In this document: one piece after another, positions 16,843 through 26,624 of the stretch
How the letters are laid out: each line of letters opens with the position of its first letter
Numbering within the stretch: position 1 is the first letter of the stretch
NCBI GenBank assembly: GCA_045560765.1
Contig: JBJKZD010000005.1
Span: forward strand, 242,059 to 306,058
DNA from: UBA9926 sp913064795
GTDB lineage: Bacteria > Pseudomonadota > Gammaproteobacteria > Pseudomonadales > Azotimanducaceae
Reading direction: 5' to 3'
Length of the DNA: 64,000 bases
Position numbers and translations under genes: made by a program
The notes under the pieces: generated by a model
The model's database searches: none
Seen by the model: only the letters and a program-made list of their open reading frames with translations
Told to the model about the DNA's origin: nothing

Positions 16843-18660
16843 TTAGACCGATAGATAGCGAATGTCACTGAGTTGACGGGCAAGCTCAGCCACAAACCGT
16901 GCAGCCTCAGCACCGTCGATCGCTCGATGATCGTAACTCAAAGCGAGGGGTAGAATTTTTCGCGGGACCAACGCGTCATTGATATAGCGAGGCTCAATTT
17001 GCATTCGAGCGACCCCCAAGATCGCGACTTCCGGGCTGTTGACGATCGGGGTGAACCCTGTGCCGCCAATGCCGCCAAGACTCGAGATGGTAAAGGTGGT
17101 GCCCTGCATCGCATCGGGAGCCAATTTTTTACTTCTGGCCTGCTCGGCCAAATTGGCTGCCTGCTCTGCCAGCGCCGACACAGACAGCACATCCGCCGCT
17201 TTGATATTGGGCACGACCAAACCATTCGGCGTCTCTACTGCGATTCCGATGTTGTAAAAGCGCTTGACCACCCAATGTTCAAAATTCGGGTCTAAGGACG
17301 AATTAAAACGAGGAAACTGCTTCAGGGTTTGCACCACTGCCTTGATGATAAACGCCAAAGGCGAAATTTTTGCGCTTGTTCCGCTACGCTCCTGGTTCAA
17401 GGAGGCACGAAAAGACTCAAGGTCTGTGATATCGGCACTGTCGAAATGGGTCACATGGGGAATTGCGCGCCAACTGCTGTGCAAATTTCGGGCGGAAGCC
17501 TTTCGAATCCGAGGCAAGGATTCAAACTCAACCGCGCCAAAACGACTGAAATCAGGCAGCGGTTTTGATGATTCAATCTGAGTGCCCGAGGGACTCGAAT
17601 GCGCCAGCCGATTTTTGACGAACTGATGGAGATCCTCTTTCAATATTCTGGCATTGGGGCCGGTCCCTTGTACCTGCGCCAACTCAACACCAAACTCCCG
17701 AGCGAGCTTACGTACGGCTGGACCCGCATGCTGAAGCCCCCTATCATCCCGGGGAGCAAAGTTCCCCCCTACAGATACTCCTGAGGCGGAAGCACTGACC
17801 TGGACCACCCCAGACTGATCGGTCGCGGGGAAATTCCCAGCCGTGGGAACAACTACCTCAGAGCGTGACGCCTCCTTTTCTGAACGACCCTCAAAAGCAT
17901 CCCGAGGCGTATGAGCTTTAGTCGCGGTGTCTTTGGCGGCATTGCCTGTAGCAGCATCACCCTGAAGGTCATCACTTCTGACAACATCGGACCCAGACGC
18001 GGTGTCCAAAATCATCGCAATTTCGCCGCCTGAGACTTGGTCACCCACCTTAAGATGAATTTCGGCGACTGTTCCGTCCGCTTCAGCGGTCATCTCAAGG
18101 CTGGCTTTATCGGATTCAAGCAGGAGCAAAACCTGATTCACGGCGACTGCATCACCAAGGGCGCAGGCAATTTCAATCACTTCTGCATCCTCGACCTGAC
18201 CAAGGTCCGGAATTTTAACTTCAAGTTTCTGCATCGTTTGAGCGGTCTGATCTGCGTTTTCTTGGCCTGCATCTACCCGCACAACCGAAGCTGCAGAGTC
18301 GGATCCAGATTCTTTGAGAGCTTCTGCTGGATCAATCCTGTCGCTTATCCCGACATTAATCTCACCATTGCTTTCAAGATCTGCATCCCCAGCCTCAGAT
18401 TCACTATCACGTGAATCTGACGATGCTTTTTCTATGCGCATCAGCGCATCACCTTCTTTGACCAGGGACCCAGGCTGCATCAAAATCTCAAGGACCACAC
18501 CGTCAAACCCTGCAGGGAGTTCGACGCTCGCCTTGTCTGACTCAAGAACCACCAGCGATTGATTCTGCGTCACGGCGTCGCCGGGGGCCACCAGGACTTC
18601 GACCAATTCGATACCCTCTGCCTCTCCGACGTCGGGTACGGTGATGACTTTCTCGACCAT
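16843..18660 (-). CDS. aceF: Dihydrolipoyllysine-residue acetyltransferase, E2 of pyruvate dehydrogenase
   Basis: Core subunit of the pyruvate dehydrogenase complex; transfers acetyl groups from lipoate to CoA. Domains in order over 605 residues: lipoyl domain 1 (residues 1-78, lipoylated Lys in LESDKASVELPA), an Asp/Glu/Ser-rich linker, lipoyl domain 2 (about 145-220, LESDKASLEMTA), another linker, the peripheral-subunit-binding domain (GPAVRKLAREFGVEL near 310) and the catalytic domain with the His of SYDHRAIDGAEAARF. Two lipoyl domains is a common gammaproteobacterial count. The ATG overlaps the aceE stop by one base. No lpdA follows. Confidence 0.96.
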   Translation of the reverse strand: MVEKVITVPDVGEAEGIELVEVLVAPGDAVTQNQSLVVLESDKASVELPAGFDGVVLEILMQPGSLVKEGDALMRIEKASSDSRDSESEAGDADLESNGEINVGISDRIDPAEALKESGSDSAASVVRVDAGQENADQTAQTMQKLEVKIPDLGQVEDAEVIEIACALGDAVAVNQVLLLLESDKASLEMTAEADGTVAEIHLKVGDQVSGGEIAMILDTASGSDVVRSDDLQGDAATGNAAKDTATKAHTPRDAFEGRSEKEASRSEVVVPTAGNFPATDQSGVVQVSASASGVSVGGNFAPRDDRGLQHAGPAVRKLAREFGVELAQVQGTGPNARILKEDLHQFVKNRLAHSSPSGTQIESSKPLPDFSRFGAVEFESLPRIRKASARNLHSSWRAIPHVTHFDSADITDLESFRASLNQERSGTSAKISPLAFIIKAVVQTLKQFPRFNSSLDPNFEHWVVKRFYNIGIAVETPNGLVVPNIKAADVLSVSALAEQAANLAEQARSKKLAPDAMQGTTFTISSLGGIGGTGFTPIVNSPEVAILGVARMQIEPRYINDALVPRKILPLALSYDHRAIDGAEAARFVAELARQLSDIRYLSV

Positions 18661-21332
18661 TATAAATTTACCGGATCAGGGCTGTGAGGATCCAATTGCC
18701 AACGTGAACGCGCCTCTAGGACAACCTTCAAATCCACGATGTTTTCTTCCGCCAATGCTTGCAGCGCACTATAAGCAACCGCGTACCGGTCAACTTCGAA
18801 ATGACGCCGTAATTTCTCACGGGTATCACTGCGACCAAATCCGTCAGTACCCAGCACGTGATAAGAGGATCGGACCTGACTCCGAATCTGATCTGCATAC
18901 AGTTTAATGTAATCTGTCGCCGCAATGACTGGCCCGGCCCCATCGCCCAAACACTGCTCGACATGGGAAATCCGAGGAGACTGATCGGGATTAAGACGAT
19001 TCCAGCGTTGTACCGAATCTCCATCTCGCTTGAGTTCGTTAAAACTCGTCACGCTGAAGACTTCCGAGAAAACCTTGAACTCCCGCTCCAAAATGTCCGC
19101 AGCCGCGATCACCTCGCGTAGAATCGCGCCTGAACCCAGTAACCGAACGCGCTTTTTCGTTCGCTTAGGTGCGTCAGGCGCACTTCGGAGCAAATACATA
19201 CCGCGGCAGATATCCGCCTCGCAGCCCTCAGGCATCGGCGGCTGGACATAATTTTCATTGGTCACAGTAATGTAGAAGTACTGGGCGCGCTTCTCGACAA
19301 ACATCTGCTGCAACCCATGCTGAATAATCACCGCCAATTCATAGGCATAGGTCGGGTCATAGGCCACACAGTTGGGAATCGTCCCTGCTAGAATGTGACT
19401 GTGGCCATCCTGATGTTGTAGACCTTCCCCGTTCAGCGTCGTTCGCCCTGAGGTCCCGCCTAACAGGAACCCCCGCGCGCGAAGATCACCTGCTGCCCAA
19501 CAAAGATCGCCGATACGCTGAAAACCGAACATCGAATAGTAAATATAAAAAGGCACCAAGGTTTCTGCATGATTGGCATAGGAAGTGGCAGCAGCCAACC
19601 AAGCGGCAAAGGCACCGCCTTCGTTAATGCCCTCTTCCATCACCTGGCCGTGGATATCTTCCCGGTAAGACATCATCTGCCCCGTATCGACGGGCTCATA
19701 AAGTTGACCCACACTGGAGTAAATACCGAGCTGCCGAAACATACCCTCCATGCCGAATGTGCGAGCCTCATCAGGAACGATAGGCACGATACGCGATCCA
19801 ATGGACTGGTCCTTGACCAGAATCGACAGTAATCGAACAAATGCCATAGTGGTCGAAATTTCGCGCTCTCCGGACCCGCCCAGTATCGATTGAAATGCGT
19901 CCAGTTGGGGGATGACCAAAGACTCAAAATCACTCAATCGCGAGGGAATTTTGCCCCCTAATTTTTGACGACATTCACGAAGATACCGCAACTCCATCGA
20001 GTCTTCCGGTGGACGATAGTAAGGGATGGAATCAAGGTCATCATCGCTGATCGGGATATCAAACCGATCTCGAAATTCCCGCAATGCCTGGGTATCTAAT
20101 TTTTTCACCGAATGGGTATAGTTTTGAGCTTCTCCCGCGAGCCCTAATCCATAGCCTTTGACAGTCTTAGCGAGAATGACCGTTGGTTGGCCTGTGTGCG
20201 CAACCGCTTCGGCATAAGCTGCATAGACTTTATAGGGGTCGTGCCCGCCGCGATTGAGTCGCGAGATTTGCTCGTCGCTCAAATCTTCAACTAATTTTGC
20301 AAGATCAGGATGCGCGCCAAAAAAATGTTCGCGGACATAGGCCCCGCCATGGCTTTTATAGTTTTGGTAATCCCCATCGACAGCTTCATCCATTCGTTGT
20401 TGAAGCAGGCCCTGCTGGTCTTTTTCAAAAAGCGCATCCCATTGGCGGCCCCAAACCACTTTGATGACATTCCACCCAGCGCCTCGGAACGCGCCCTCGA
20501 GCTCCTGAATAATCTTGCCGTTGCCTCGAACCGGTCCGTCAAGGCGCTGCAAATTACAATTCACTACAAATATGAGATTGTCTAAGCCCTCGCGGCCCGC
20601 CATCGAGATCGCACCCAGAGATTCCGGCTCATCCATCTCTCCGTCGCCGATAAAACACCAGACCTTACGATCATTTTCATCGGCTAGCCCTCGATTCATC
20701 AAATACTTCATGATGTAGGCTTGGTAAATCGCTTGAAGCGGACCCAGCCCCATCGATACGGTTGGGAACTGCCAATAATCCGGCATCAACCAAGGATGAG
20801 GATAGGACGATAGACCGTTACCATCGACTTCCTGCCGAAAACGATCCAACTGATCCTCGTCCAAATCTCCCTCTAAAAAAGACCGGGCGTAAATCCCGGG
20901 TGCGCTATGGCCCTGAATGTAGAGCAAATCACCAGGTGATCCGGGTTGGTTGGCCCTGAAGAAATAGTTAAATCCAACGTCATACAGGGTTGCTGACGAC
21001 TGAAAGGTCGAAATGTGCCCCCCCAGGGTGCCATCTTTGATGTTGGCACGCATCACCATCGCCATCGCATTCCAACGAATCAAACTGCGAATATTGCGCT
21101 CGACAAATAGGTCGCCTGGCATTCGCGCTTCTTTGCTGCTGGGGATCGTATTTCGGTAGGGCGTCGTGATGGCGTAAGGCAACTGTGAGCCTTGTTCCGT
21201 CAGCTTTACTGACAGTTTTTGAAGTAAATACTGGACACGCTCAACGCCCTGGGTTTGAAGCACTGAGGACAAAGCGTCGAGCCATTCCTGGGTTTCATCA
21301 GGATCTGGATCAACGTTTTTAGACTCAATCAT
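18660..21332 (-). CDS. aceE: Pyruvate dehydrogenase E1 component (homodimeric type)
   Basis: Thiamine-diphosphate enzyme that decarboxylates pyruvate and acetylates the E2 lipoyl groups. About 890 residues, the usual size. Seen: the N-terminal DETQEWLDALSSVLQTQGVE, TTPYRNTIPSSKEARMPGD, DGTLGGHISTFQSSATLYD, the ThDP site FIGDGEMDEPESLGAI with NCNLQRLDGPVRGN, and SFGRSDTREKLR-like FGRSDTREKLRRHFEVD near the end. I start at ATG 21332 because MIESKNVDPDPDETQEW aligns with known N-termini; upstream in-frame starts up to 21377 are possible and none has a strong ribosome binding site. It is coupled to aceF by TAATG. Confidence 0.96.
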   Translation of the reverse strand: MIESKNVDPDPDETQEWLDALSSVLQTQGVERVQYLLQKLSVKLTEQGSQLPYAITTPYRNTIPSSKEARMPGDLFVERNIRSLIRWNAMAMVMRANIKDGTLGGHISTFQSSATLYDVGFNYFFRANQPGSPGDLLYIQGHSAPGIYARSFLEGDLDEDQLDRFRQEVDGNGLSSYPHPWLMPDYWQFPTVSMGLGPLQAIYQAYIMKYLMNRGLADENDRKVWCFIGDGEMDEPESLGAISMAGREGLDNLIFVVNCNLQRLDGPVRGNGKIIQELEGAFRGAGWNVIKVVWGRQWDALFEKDQQGLLQQRMDEAVDGDYQNYKSHGGAYVREHFFGAHPDLAKLVEDLSDEQISRLNRGGHDPYKVYAAYAEAVAHTGQPTVILAKTVKGYGLGLAGEAQNYTHSVKKLDTQALREFRDRFDIPISDDDLDSIPYYRPPEDSMELRYLRECRQKLGGKIPSRLSDFESLVIPQLDAFQSILGGSGEREISTTMAFVRLLSILVKDQSIGSRIVPIVPDEARTFGMEGMFRQLGIYSSVGQLYEPVDTGQMMSYREDIHGQVMEEGINEGGAFAAWLAAATSYANHAETLVPFYIYYSMFGFQRIGDLCWAAGDLRARGFLLGGTSGRTTLNGEGLQHQDGHSHILAGTIPNCVAYDPTYAYELAVIIQHGLQQMFVEKRAQYFYITVTNENYVQPPMPEGCEADICRGMYLLRSAPDAPKRTKKRVRLLGSGAILREVIAAADILEREFKVFSEVFSVTSFNELKRDGDSVQRWNRLNPDQSPRISHVEQCLGDGAGPVIAATDYIKLYADQIRSQVRSSYHVLGTDGFGRSDTREKLRRHFEVDRYAVAYSALQALAEENIVDLKVVLEARSRWQLDPHSPDPVNL

Positions 21333-21413
21333 CTGCGCAGGCCCCATCATCCGACTAGAGAAAACACCACGCATCAAATATCAATGCGCGAAGACGATCA
21401 TTATACGCCTGCG

Positions 21414-22244
21414 TTAGACGCCATCCAAATGAATGACCTCACAAAGCTGCTCAATACCCTTTAGGATGCGACGAGCGGGTCGACTGAGCAGATCGGCATT
21501 CAGGCCACGCACTGGGGTACTTGGAACATAATCCTCCCATCGCTCCCGCCATGTCGAGCCCTCAAAATTCTCCGATACAAGGACCACCACATCGGGCGCG
21601 CCTTGAATAACACTTTCAAGGGATACCACCGCCACTTCGACCGCCATCGCCTTAAAAATATTCTCAGCACCACAGATTTCAACGGCCTGTCCCATGTAAT
21701 GCTCGCCATTGACGGTAAAAAGCTGATCACTGGCGATCTGCAGAAACACCCGCTTAGCTGGCAGAGCCCCAAAGCGAGATCGCAAACCCGCAATACCCGC
21801 TTCCATTTCTTGTGAAATACGATCGCCTTCTGGTTCGGCCCCGATTAAACCGCCCAAGGCTCGATAGCCCGCCCCAATCGACTCAAGTCCCTGGAGATCA
21901 TGCTTAAACACCGAATAACCCATCTCCTCTAATTTAGTCACAGAACGCGGTGAACCTCCTTGCCACGTCAAGATCTGATCAGGATTGAGTTCAATGATTA
22001 GTTCTAGGTTGATCTGAAGCGCATCTCCGATGATGGGAAGCTCCAGCGCTGCAGGCGGATGATCACTAAAACGAGAGACGCCAACCAATTGCTGGCCGCG
22101 ACCCAGATCGAAGACCATTTCAGTGAGATGCGGTGACAAGGTTGCGATACGCTCACCGCCGACAGCGACTGATAAATTAAAGCAGACACCAAAAAAGACC
22201 AGAGTGCCCCAGCCTCTTAAACATCGTGCGTGACCCACCTTCAC
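21414..22244 (-). CDS. btuF: BtuF-like cobalamin periplasmic binding protein
   Basis: Substrate-binding protein of helical-backbone (cluster A) type, as in vitamin B12 uptake. 276 residues with a signal peptide (about 1-28, hydrophobic LVFFGVCFNLSVAVG), the N-lobe ERIATLSPHLTEMVFDLGRG, GVSRFSDHPPAALELPIIGD, and the metal/corrin-side LNPDQILTWQGGSP, all close to BtuF. The start is GTG at 22244. Genes for BtuC and BtuD are not next to it. The nearby cobalamin adenosyltransferase supports a B12 role, although other tetrapyrrole or siderophore ligands cannot be excluded. Confidence 0.8.
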   Translation of the reverse strand: MKVGHARCLRGWGTLVFFGVCFNLSVAVGGERIATLSPHLTEMVFDLGRGQQLVGVSRFSDHPPAALELPIIGDALQINLELIIELNPDQILTWQGGSPRSVTKLEEMGYSVFKHDLQGLESIGAGYRALGGLIGAEPEGDRISQEMEAGIAGLRSRFGALPAKRVFLQIASDQLFTVNGEHYMGQAVEICGAENIFKAMAVEVAVVSLESVIQGAPDVVVLVSENFEGSTWRERWEDYVPSTPVRGLNADLLSRPARRILKGIEQLCEVIHLDGV

Positions 22245-22260
22245 TCCATCGCTCGATGCT

Positions 22261-23082
22261 TCAAGACAGCAGCATCAAGACTGCGGCAAAGCCCATCCAG
22301 CCAAAAAATAAACGGCTCAGCAACTTTTCGTATTGATCAAGCCATTGCCGACTTGACTCCGCAAAATCGCCCTCTGCATCCGTTCCCAAAACCGCCTCAA
22401 AACCGGTGTGCAGCAGATCACCATCCTCAAGCGTCCAGGCCTTTAGACTGTCCAAAAAATAGCGCCAACCCTCCTTGAATTGTCCAACAAGGGCCAGTAA
22501 CAATAAGGAAACACGAACAGCGAGGCCAATGAGCCAAGGGGAGATTAGCGTTCGACTGATGTTTTCGTCACCAAAATCAGGCCTATTGTAGGACAGATCC
22601 AATGCTGGACTATTCGATTGCTCGAACTGACGCTGTAAATAGCAAAACACAGGCCCGGCAGGTCCAATCAATAGATACCAGAGCACATAAACAAAAAAGT
22701 CTTCGTGGAGAGTCGCCAAAAGCTGCCTGAGCTGCTGGTTTTGCCGCGCTTTTAGGCCACCATCGGGTTCTTCTACCTGACGCGACGCAACATGGAGCGC
22801 ATCAAATACAAATTCAGGCGAGGGGGCTCTGACCACCCAGAGTAAAACGACCACATGAAGGATTAGGATTGGCAGACCAAAACCAATCTGACCTCCCGAG
22901 GCACTCAGCCAACCCAAAGCGAGGGACGGCAGAAGAACACCCACGAGATAAGCAGGGATCCCCTCTAAATACAGGGCAATCCAACCGAGCCAACGATTAG
23001 CGAGTCCCGCACCAAAGATCGGCATTTCTCCCCACCAATATCGAACCGCCAACAACAGTAGCAGTACAATCACAAAATCCAT
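22261..23082 (-). CDS. ampE: AmpE-like inner-membrane protein
   Basis: Membrane protein of the AmpE/CobD-like family, encoded next to ampD as in enterobacteria and Pseudomonas, where it modulates beta-lactamase regulation. 273 residues with about four hydrophobic segments (FVIVLLLLLAVRYWWG at the start, then two central and one C-terminal). The FVYVLWYLLIGPAGPVFCYL segment is typical. I prefer ATG 23082, which has GAGG nine bases upstream, over the GTG at 23097. It lies 162 bp downstream of ampD on the same strand. Confidence 0.8.
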   Translation of the reverse strand: MDFVIVLLLLLAVRYWWGEMPIFGAGLANRWLGWIALYLEGIPAYLVGVLLPSLALGWLSASGGQIGFGLPILILHVVVLLWVVRAPSPEFVFDALHVASRQVEEPDGGLKARQNQQLRQLLATLHEDFFVYVLWYLLIGPAGPVFCYLQRQFEQSNSPALDLSYNRPDFGDENISRTLISPWLIGLAVRVSLLLLALVGQFKEGWRYFLDSLKAWTLEDGDLLHTGFEAVLGTDAEGDFAESSRQWLDQYEKLLSRLFFGWMGFAAVLMLLS

Positions 23083-23244
23083 GGAAGTCAGCCTCACAGC
23101 AGAAAAAGTACACGTATCTAATTTACAATAGAATCAACAAAACGGTGACCGTTTTTAATCGTCCAGACGACTTTTAAATGCTTGGTGTCTAAAACTCCCC
23201 CTGGATACGCCCTGAAACTTCATACCCGCTCAGTCCCTAACGAT

Positions 23245-23787
23245 TTACAAGGCATCTTTAAACCATCGCCAATCAAATCCCGTTCCAGGATCGGTTTTGC
23301 GTCCCGGTGCGATGTCAGAATGCCCAACCACTCGATCGACCGGGATGTCGTAGGTCGCCGAAAGCACCTGCACGACCTGCACCAGCTGCTCATATTGCGC
23401 TGAAGCGTAAAGACCTTGATCCGTCCCCTCGAGTTCAATGCCGATACTAAAGTCATTGCATTGACTACGGCCTTCATACTCTGAAGCCCCAGCATGCCAG
23501 GCCGACTGATCAAAGGGCACAAACTGCAGCACCGATCCATCACGGCAAATGAGCAGATGCGCCGAAACCTTTACGCCTTTCAGATCAACTAAATCCCTAT
23601 GCACATCATGGTCAAGCTCACCGGTGAAAAGGTCTCGAATATATTGGCCACCGAAGTGCCCCGCTGGCAAACTGATACAATGCAGGACAATCAAACTTAT
23701 TTCACCGGTTGGACGCGGACTTTGGTGCAGCGTGTCAACTTGCACCGCGCTAGCGAGCCTGTGATTGTAAACACCCTCCACTGACAT
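23245..23787 (-). CDS. ampD: 1,6-anhydro-N-acetylmuramyl-L-alanine amidase AmpD
   Basis: Cytoplasmic zinc amidase that removes the stem peptide from anhydromuropeptides imported by AmpG, recycling wall and silencing AmpR-type induction. About 180 residues. Zinc ligands are seen as the His in LIVLHCISLPAGHFG, the His in VGHSDIAPGRKTDPG and its Asp. KVSAHLLICRDGSVLQFVPF and SAWHAGASEYEGRSQCNDFS are also family features. The start is placed at ATG 23787 (MSVEGVYNHRL); a longer frame exists but overlaps the divergent protease gene at 23826. Confidence 0.92.
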   Translation of the reverse strand: MSVEGVYNHRLASAVQVDTLHQSPRPTGEISLIVLHCISLPAGHFGGQYIRDLFTGELDHDVHRDLVDLKGVKVSAHLLICRDGSVLQFVPFDQSAWHAGASEYEGRSQCNDFSIGIELEGTDQGLYASAQYEQLVQVVQVLSATYDIPVDRVVGHSDIAPGRKTDPGTGFDWRWFKDAL

Positions 23788-23825
23788 CACATGATTCACC
23801 CATCTAAATCCAGAGACACACCAGC

Positions 23826-24335
23826 ATGGCCGGGATAACACAACTAGGCAAGGGTATGATGATTACAGGCTGTCTCCTGTTTATCGGGCTGATGACACTT
23901 TGGTTTGGAGAAGTTGAACAGGATCGTGCGTTCCCGAATCGATCACCTACCAGCACGATCGAGGGCGATGAACGCGCTGTCTACTTAAAGCAAGACCGTC
24001 AGGGGCACTACACCGTAACCGGCTATATCAACCGCGAACCTATTTTATTTCTGGTCGATACTGGGGCGACCGACGTCGTGATACCCGAGGGCATGGCGAA
24101 TCGTCTCAATTTACAGAAGGGACGACCCAGGCGTGCAAACACAGCCAACGGCGTCATCACGGTTTACGAGACTCAGGTCCAAACACTCGAGATCGCGGGT
24201 TTGATTTTTAACAACGTCCGAGGATCAATCAATCCTGGGATGCGGGGTGACGCGGCGCTGCTCGGAATGAGCGTCTTGGGTCAAGTTGAGCTTGAGCAGT
24301 CACAAGGGATGCTGACAATAAGGAAAAAAAGATAG
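23826..24335 (+). CDS. Retropepsin-like clan AA aspartic protease, membrane-anchored
   Basis: 169-residue protein with an N-terminal membrane anchor (about residues 10-28, MMITGCLLFIGLMTLWFG) and a single retropepsin-type domain. The catalytic motif is FLVDTGATDVVIPEG near residue 78 and the second family block is DAALLGMSVLGQVELEQ near 145. This corresponds to the bacterial retroviral-like protease family described as TIGR02281. Such proteins act as dimers, and their substrates are mostly unknown. The gene ends immediately before the nadC ATG. Confidence 0.85.
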   Translation: MAGITQLGKGMMITGCLLFIGLMTLWFGEVEQDRAFPNRSPTSTIEGDERAVYLKQDRQGHYTVTGYINREPILFLVDTGATDVVIPEGMANRLNLQKGRPRRANTANGVITVYETQVQTLEIAGLIFNNVRGSINPGMRGDAALLGMSVLGQVELEQSQGMLTIRKKR

Positions 24336-25184
24336 ATGGACGCAATCACCCAGGACAGCATTGCATCAACCGTTGCTGGCGCGATCATGGAGGATTTAGG
24401 TGACGGCGATATCACCGCCCAACTGATTCCCGAAAATGCCACTGCTGAGGCCGAGCTGATCTGTCGAGATCATGCCGTCATCGCTGGACAGCCCTGGGCA
24501 GCGGCTGTCTTCTCGGCAATTGACCCCGGGGTTGTCCTTGATTGGAAAATTCCCGAGGGCCATCGAGCAAAACCGGACACCGTTATTTTGATCTGCCGAG
24601 GCAACGCTCGATCGATTCTGACCGCTGAGCGCACTGCCATGAACTTTTTGCAAACGCTCTCAGCGACTGCCACAGCGACAGCCGATCTGACTCAAGAGAT
24701 CCAACACACCAAGGCAGCGCTGCTCGACACCCGCAAAACATTGCCAGGTTTAAGGCTGGCTCAAAAGTATGCTGTGAAACTTGCGGGTGGTGAAAACCAT
24801 CGCATCGGCCTCTTTGATGCCTTCTTAATTAAAGAAAATCATATTGTGGCCGCCGGGGGGATCGGTGCTGCGATCGCTGCGGCGAGAGCGCTATCGCCAG
24901 CCCAACGGGTTGAGGTTGAGGTTGAAACCCTAGGAGAGCTTGCTGAAGCAATCAAAAGTCAGCCCGACTGGATCATGTTGGACAATTTTTCCCTGGCCGA
25001 TTTGAAAACAGCCGTTCAGCAGGCTCCAGCAACCATTAAACTCGAGGCTTCTGGCGGCATAGAAACGACCCATGATCTCATTGCCATCGCTGAGACTGGC
25101 GTTGATTACATCTCAATGGGTGCCCTGACCAAGCATTGCAGAGCGATCGATCTTTCGCTCCGGATCAAAAAAATTGGTGGGTGA
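24336..25184 (+). CDS. nadC: Nicotinate-nucleotide pyrophosphorylase (carboxylating)
   Basis: Converts quinolinate and PRPP to nicotinate mononucleotide in de novo NAD synthesis. The 282-residue length is typical. Clear motifs: EDLGDGDITAQLIPE near residue 20, LTAERTAMNFLQTLSATAT, the PRPP/quinolinate-binding DTRKTLPGLRLAQKYAV and GGENHRIGLFDAFLIKENH, and ASGGIETTHDLIAIAETGVD. It starts one base after the stop of the protease gene. The ampE/ampD-nadC-pilin-tRNA-Thr neighbourhood is shared with Pseudomonas. Confidence 0.97.
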   Translation: MDAITQDSIASTVAGAIMEDLGDGDITAQLIPENATAEAELICRDHAVIAGQPWAAAVFSAIDPGVVLDWKIPEGHRAKPDTVILICRGNARSILTAERTAMNFLQTLSATATATADLTQEIQHTKAALLDTRKTLPGLRLAQKYAVKLAGGENHRIGLFDAFLIKENHIVAAGGIGAAIAAARALSPAQRVEVEVETLGELAEAIKSQPDWIMLDNFSLADLKTAVQQAPATIKLEASGGIETTHDLIAIAETGVDYISMGALTKHCRAIDLSLRIKKIGG

Positions 25185-25366
25185 CGAGAAGGGATTAGCT
25201 GACCGGGCCAATACAATTTCCAGATGCTAACCCAAAGGGCTCGGCCCGATCATCGCAACCTGGGGCTCAGTGGCGCTATACTCTCCCCTTGCGCGATGAT
25301 CGGCTCGCCCACCGTCGCTCATCACGAATCTGCTGGCCCTACAAAAGACCTTTAGGATACTGCGCT

Positions 25367-26515
25367 ATGAGCGATACTGACCCCATTGCCCCCGACCTTT
25401 ATGCGGGTTATCGATATCTAAGAGACAATGCTCCCGTCAGTCAGGTAGAAACCGGTGGGCCCTGGCAAGTCAGTCGGCATGCCGATGTGCACGCTGTGCT
25501 GCGAGATCACACGACCTTTTCTTCTGTCGTTTCGACCCAGCCACCCGAAGAGCGCGGTCAGCCTTCGATGCTGTTCAGCGACCCGCCGGTACACCATCGG
25601 CTCCGTAAGCTGGTTAGCACCGCCTTTAAGCCTAACCACATTGAGCGTCAGAGCGAGCGCATCGAGGCCCGTGCTCAATTGCTCATTCAAAATCTACCCC
25701 GGGGAGAGCCCGTGGACCTGGTCGCCGCACTCGCAGCACCACTACCCGTCATGGTGATCGCAGAAATGCTCGGCGTCGAAGATGGCGACATGGGGACATT
25801 CAAGCAATGGTCAGACGCTATCTTCAGCAACATCGGTGAAATTTTATTCGGTACGCCGAGCGCTGAGGCACAAAAAGCGGCGGCTGAAATGGACCAGTAT
25901 TTTCTCGATCAGATTGATGACATAAGGGCTCGCCCTCAAGATCATCTGCTCGGTCGACTGATCGCAACAAAAACCGAGGACGGCCATCTCAGCAGTGACG
26001 AATTGCTCAGTTTTTGTCGTCTACTGCTGATCGCAGGCAACGAGACCACAACCGGCTTGATCACGGCCTCGGCGCGAATCTTTCATGAACTTGCCTGATA
26101 CCCTGCCATCCGCTCAACCAAGATGATGCCTTGATCCCCGCTTTCATCGAAGAAGCGCTTCGATATTACTCGCCTTTTTCAGCGACCGTCCGCCGCACCA
26201 CAAAAGAGATTGAGCTGGCGGGCATCGTGATCCCCAAGGGCGACCTTGTCCTGCCGCTGATTGCATCGGCGAACCGAGATGAACACGTTTTTGACCAGCC
26301 GGATAGCTTTCAGATTGATCGAAACCCCAATCCCTCATCTTGCCCTTGGATTTGGCATTCACTTTTGTCTCGGCGCGCATCTCGCGAGGCTTGAGGGAAA
26401 AATTGCAGCAAAACAGCTTGCCAAGCGGTTTAGTTCGATTCGTCTAGCCGATGAAGGGAAGACTGATGTGGGTGGTCTGGGGGGGCCCAAAGAGCTGATG
26501 GTGATCTTGGACTGA
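25367..26515 (+). CDS. Cytochrome P450, frame broken at two places
   Basis: Soluble bacterial P450 monooxygenase, substrate unknown. The first segment (from ATG 25367) carries SMLFSDPPVHHRLRKLVSTA (C-helix) and the oxygen-binding I-helix LLIAGNETTTGLI; it stops at TGA 26096-26098. The second segment resumes with IPAFIEEALRYYSP (K-helix ExxR). The third, after a surplus C at 26332-26334, gives the heme-binding LALGFGIHFCLGAHLARLE with the axial Cys. All landmark motifs are intact across the breaks, so the frame errors may be artefacts, but this is an accessory gene and could be a true pseudogene. AGGA precedes the start. No redox partner is adjacent. Confidence 0.8.
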
Positions 26516-26624
26516 ACATCACACAAGCGTTGTCATTACTGGAGATCAAGGCAGGCGCGGACTTTCTTATCTCCTAAAACTGCGTAAATAGCCTGTCAAT
26601 CAGCTTCAAAAGATATTCCTAACG

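Noticed and set aside
23136..23157. AAAACGG-TGA-CCGTTTT hairpin between ampE and ampD as a terminator
   Set aside because: Short stem with only a weak T tail; ampD and ampE may still be co-transcribed, so I did not list it as a feature.
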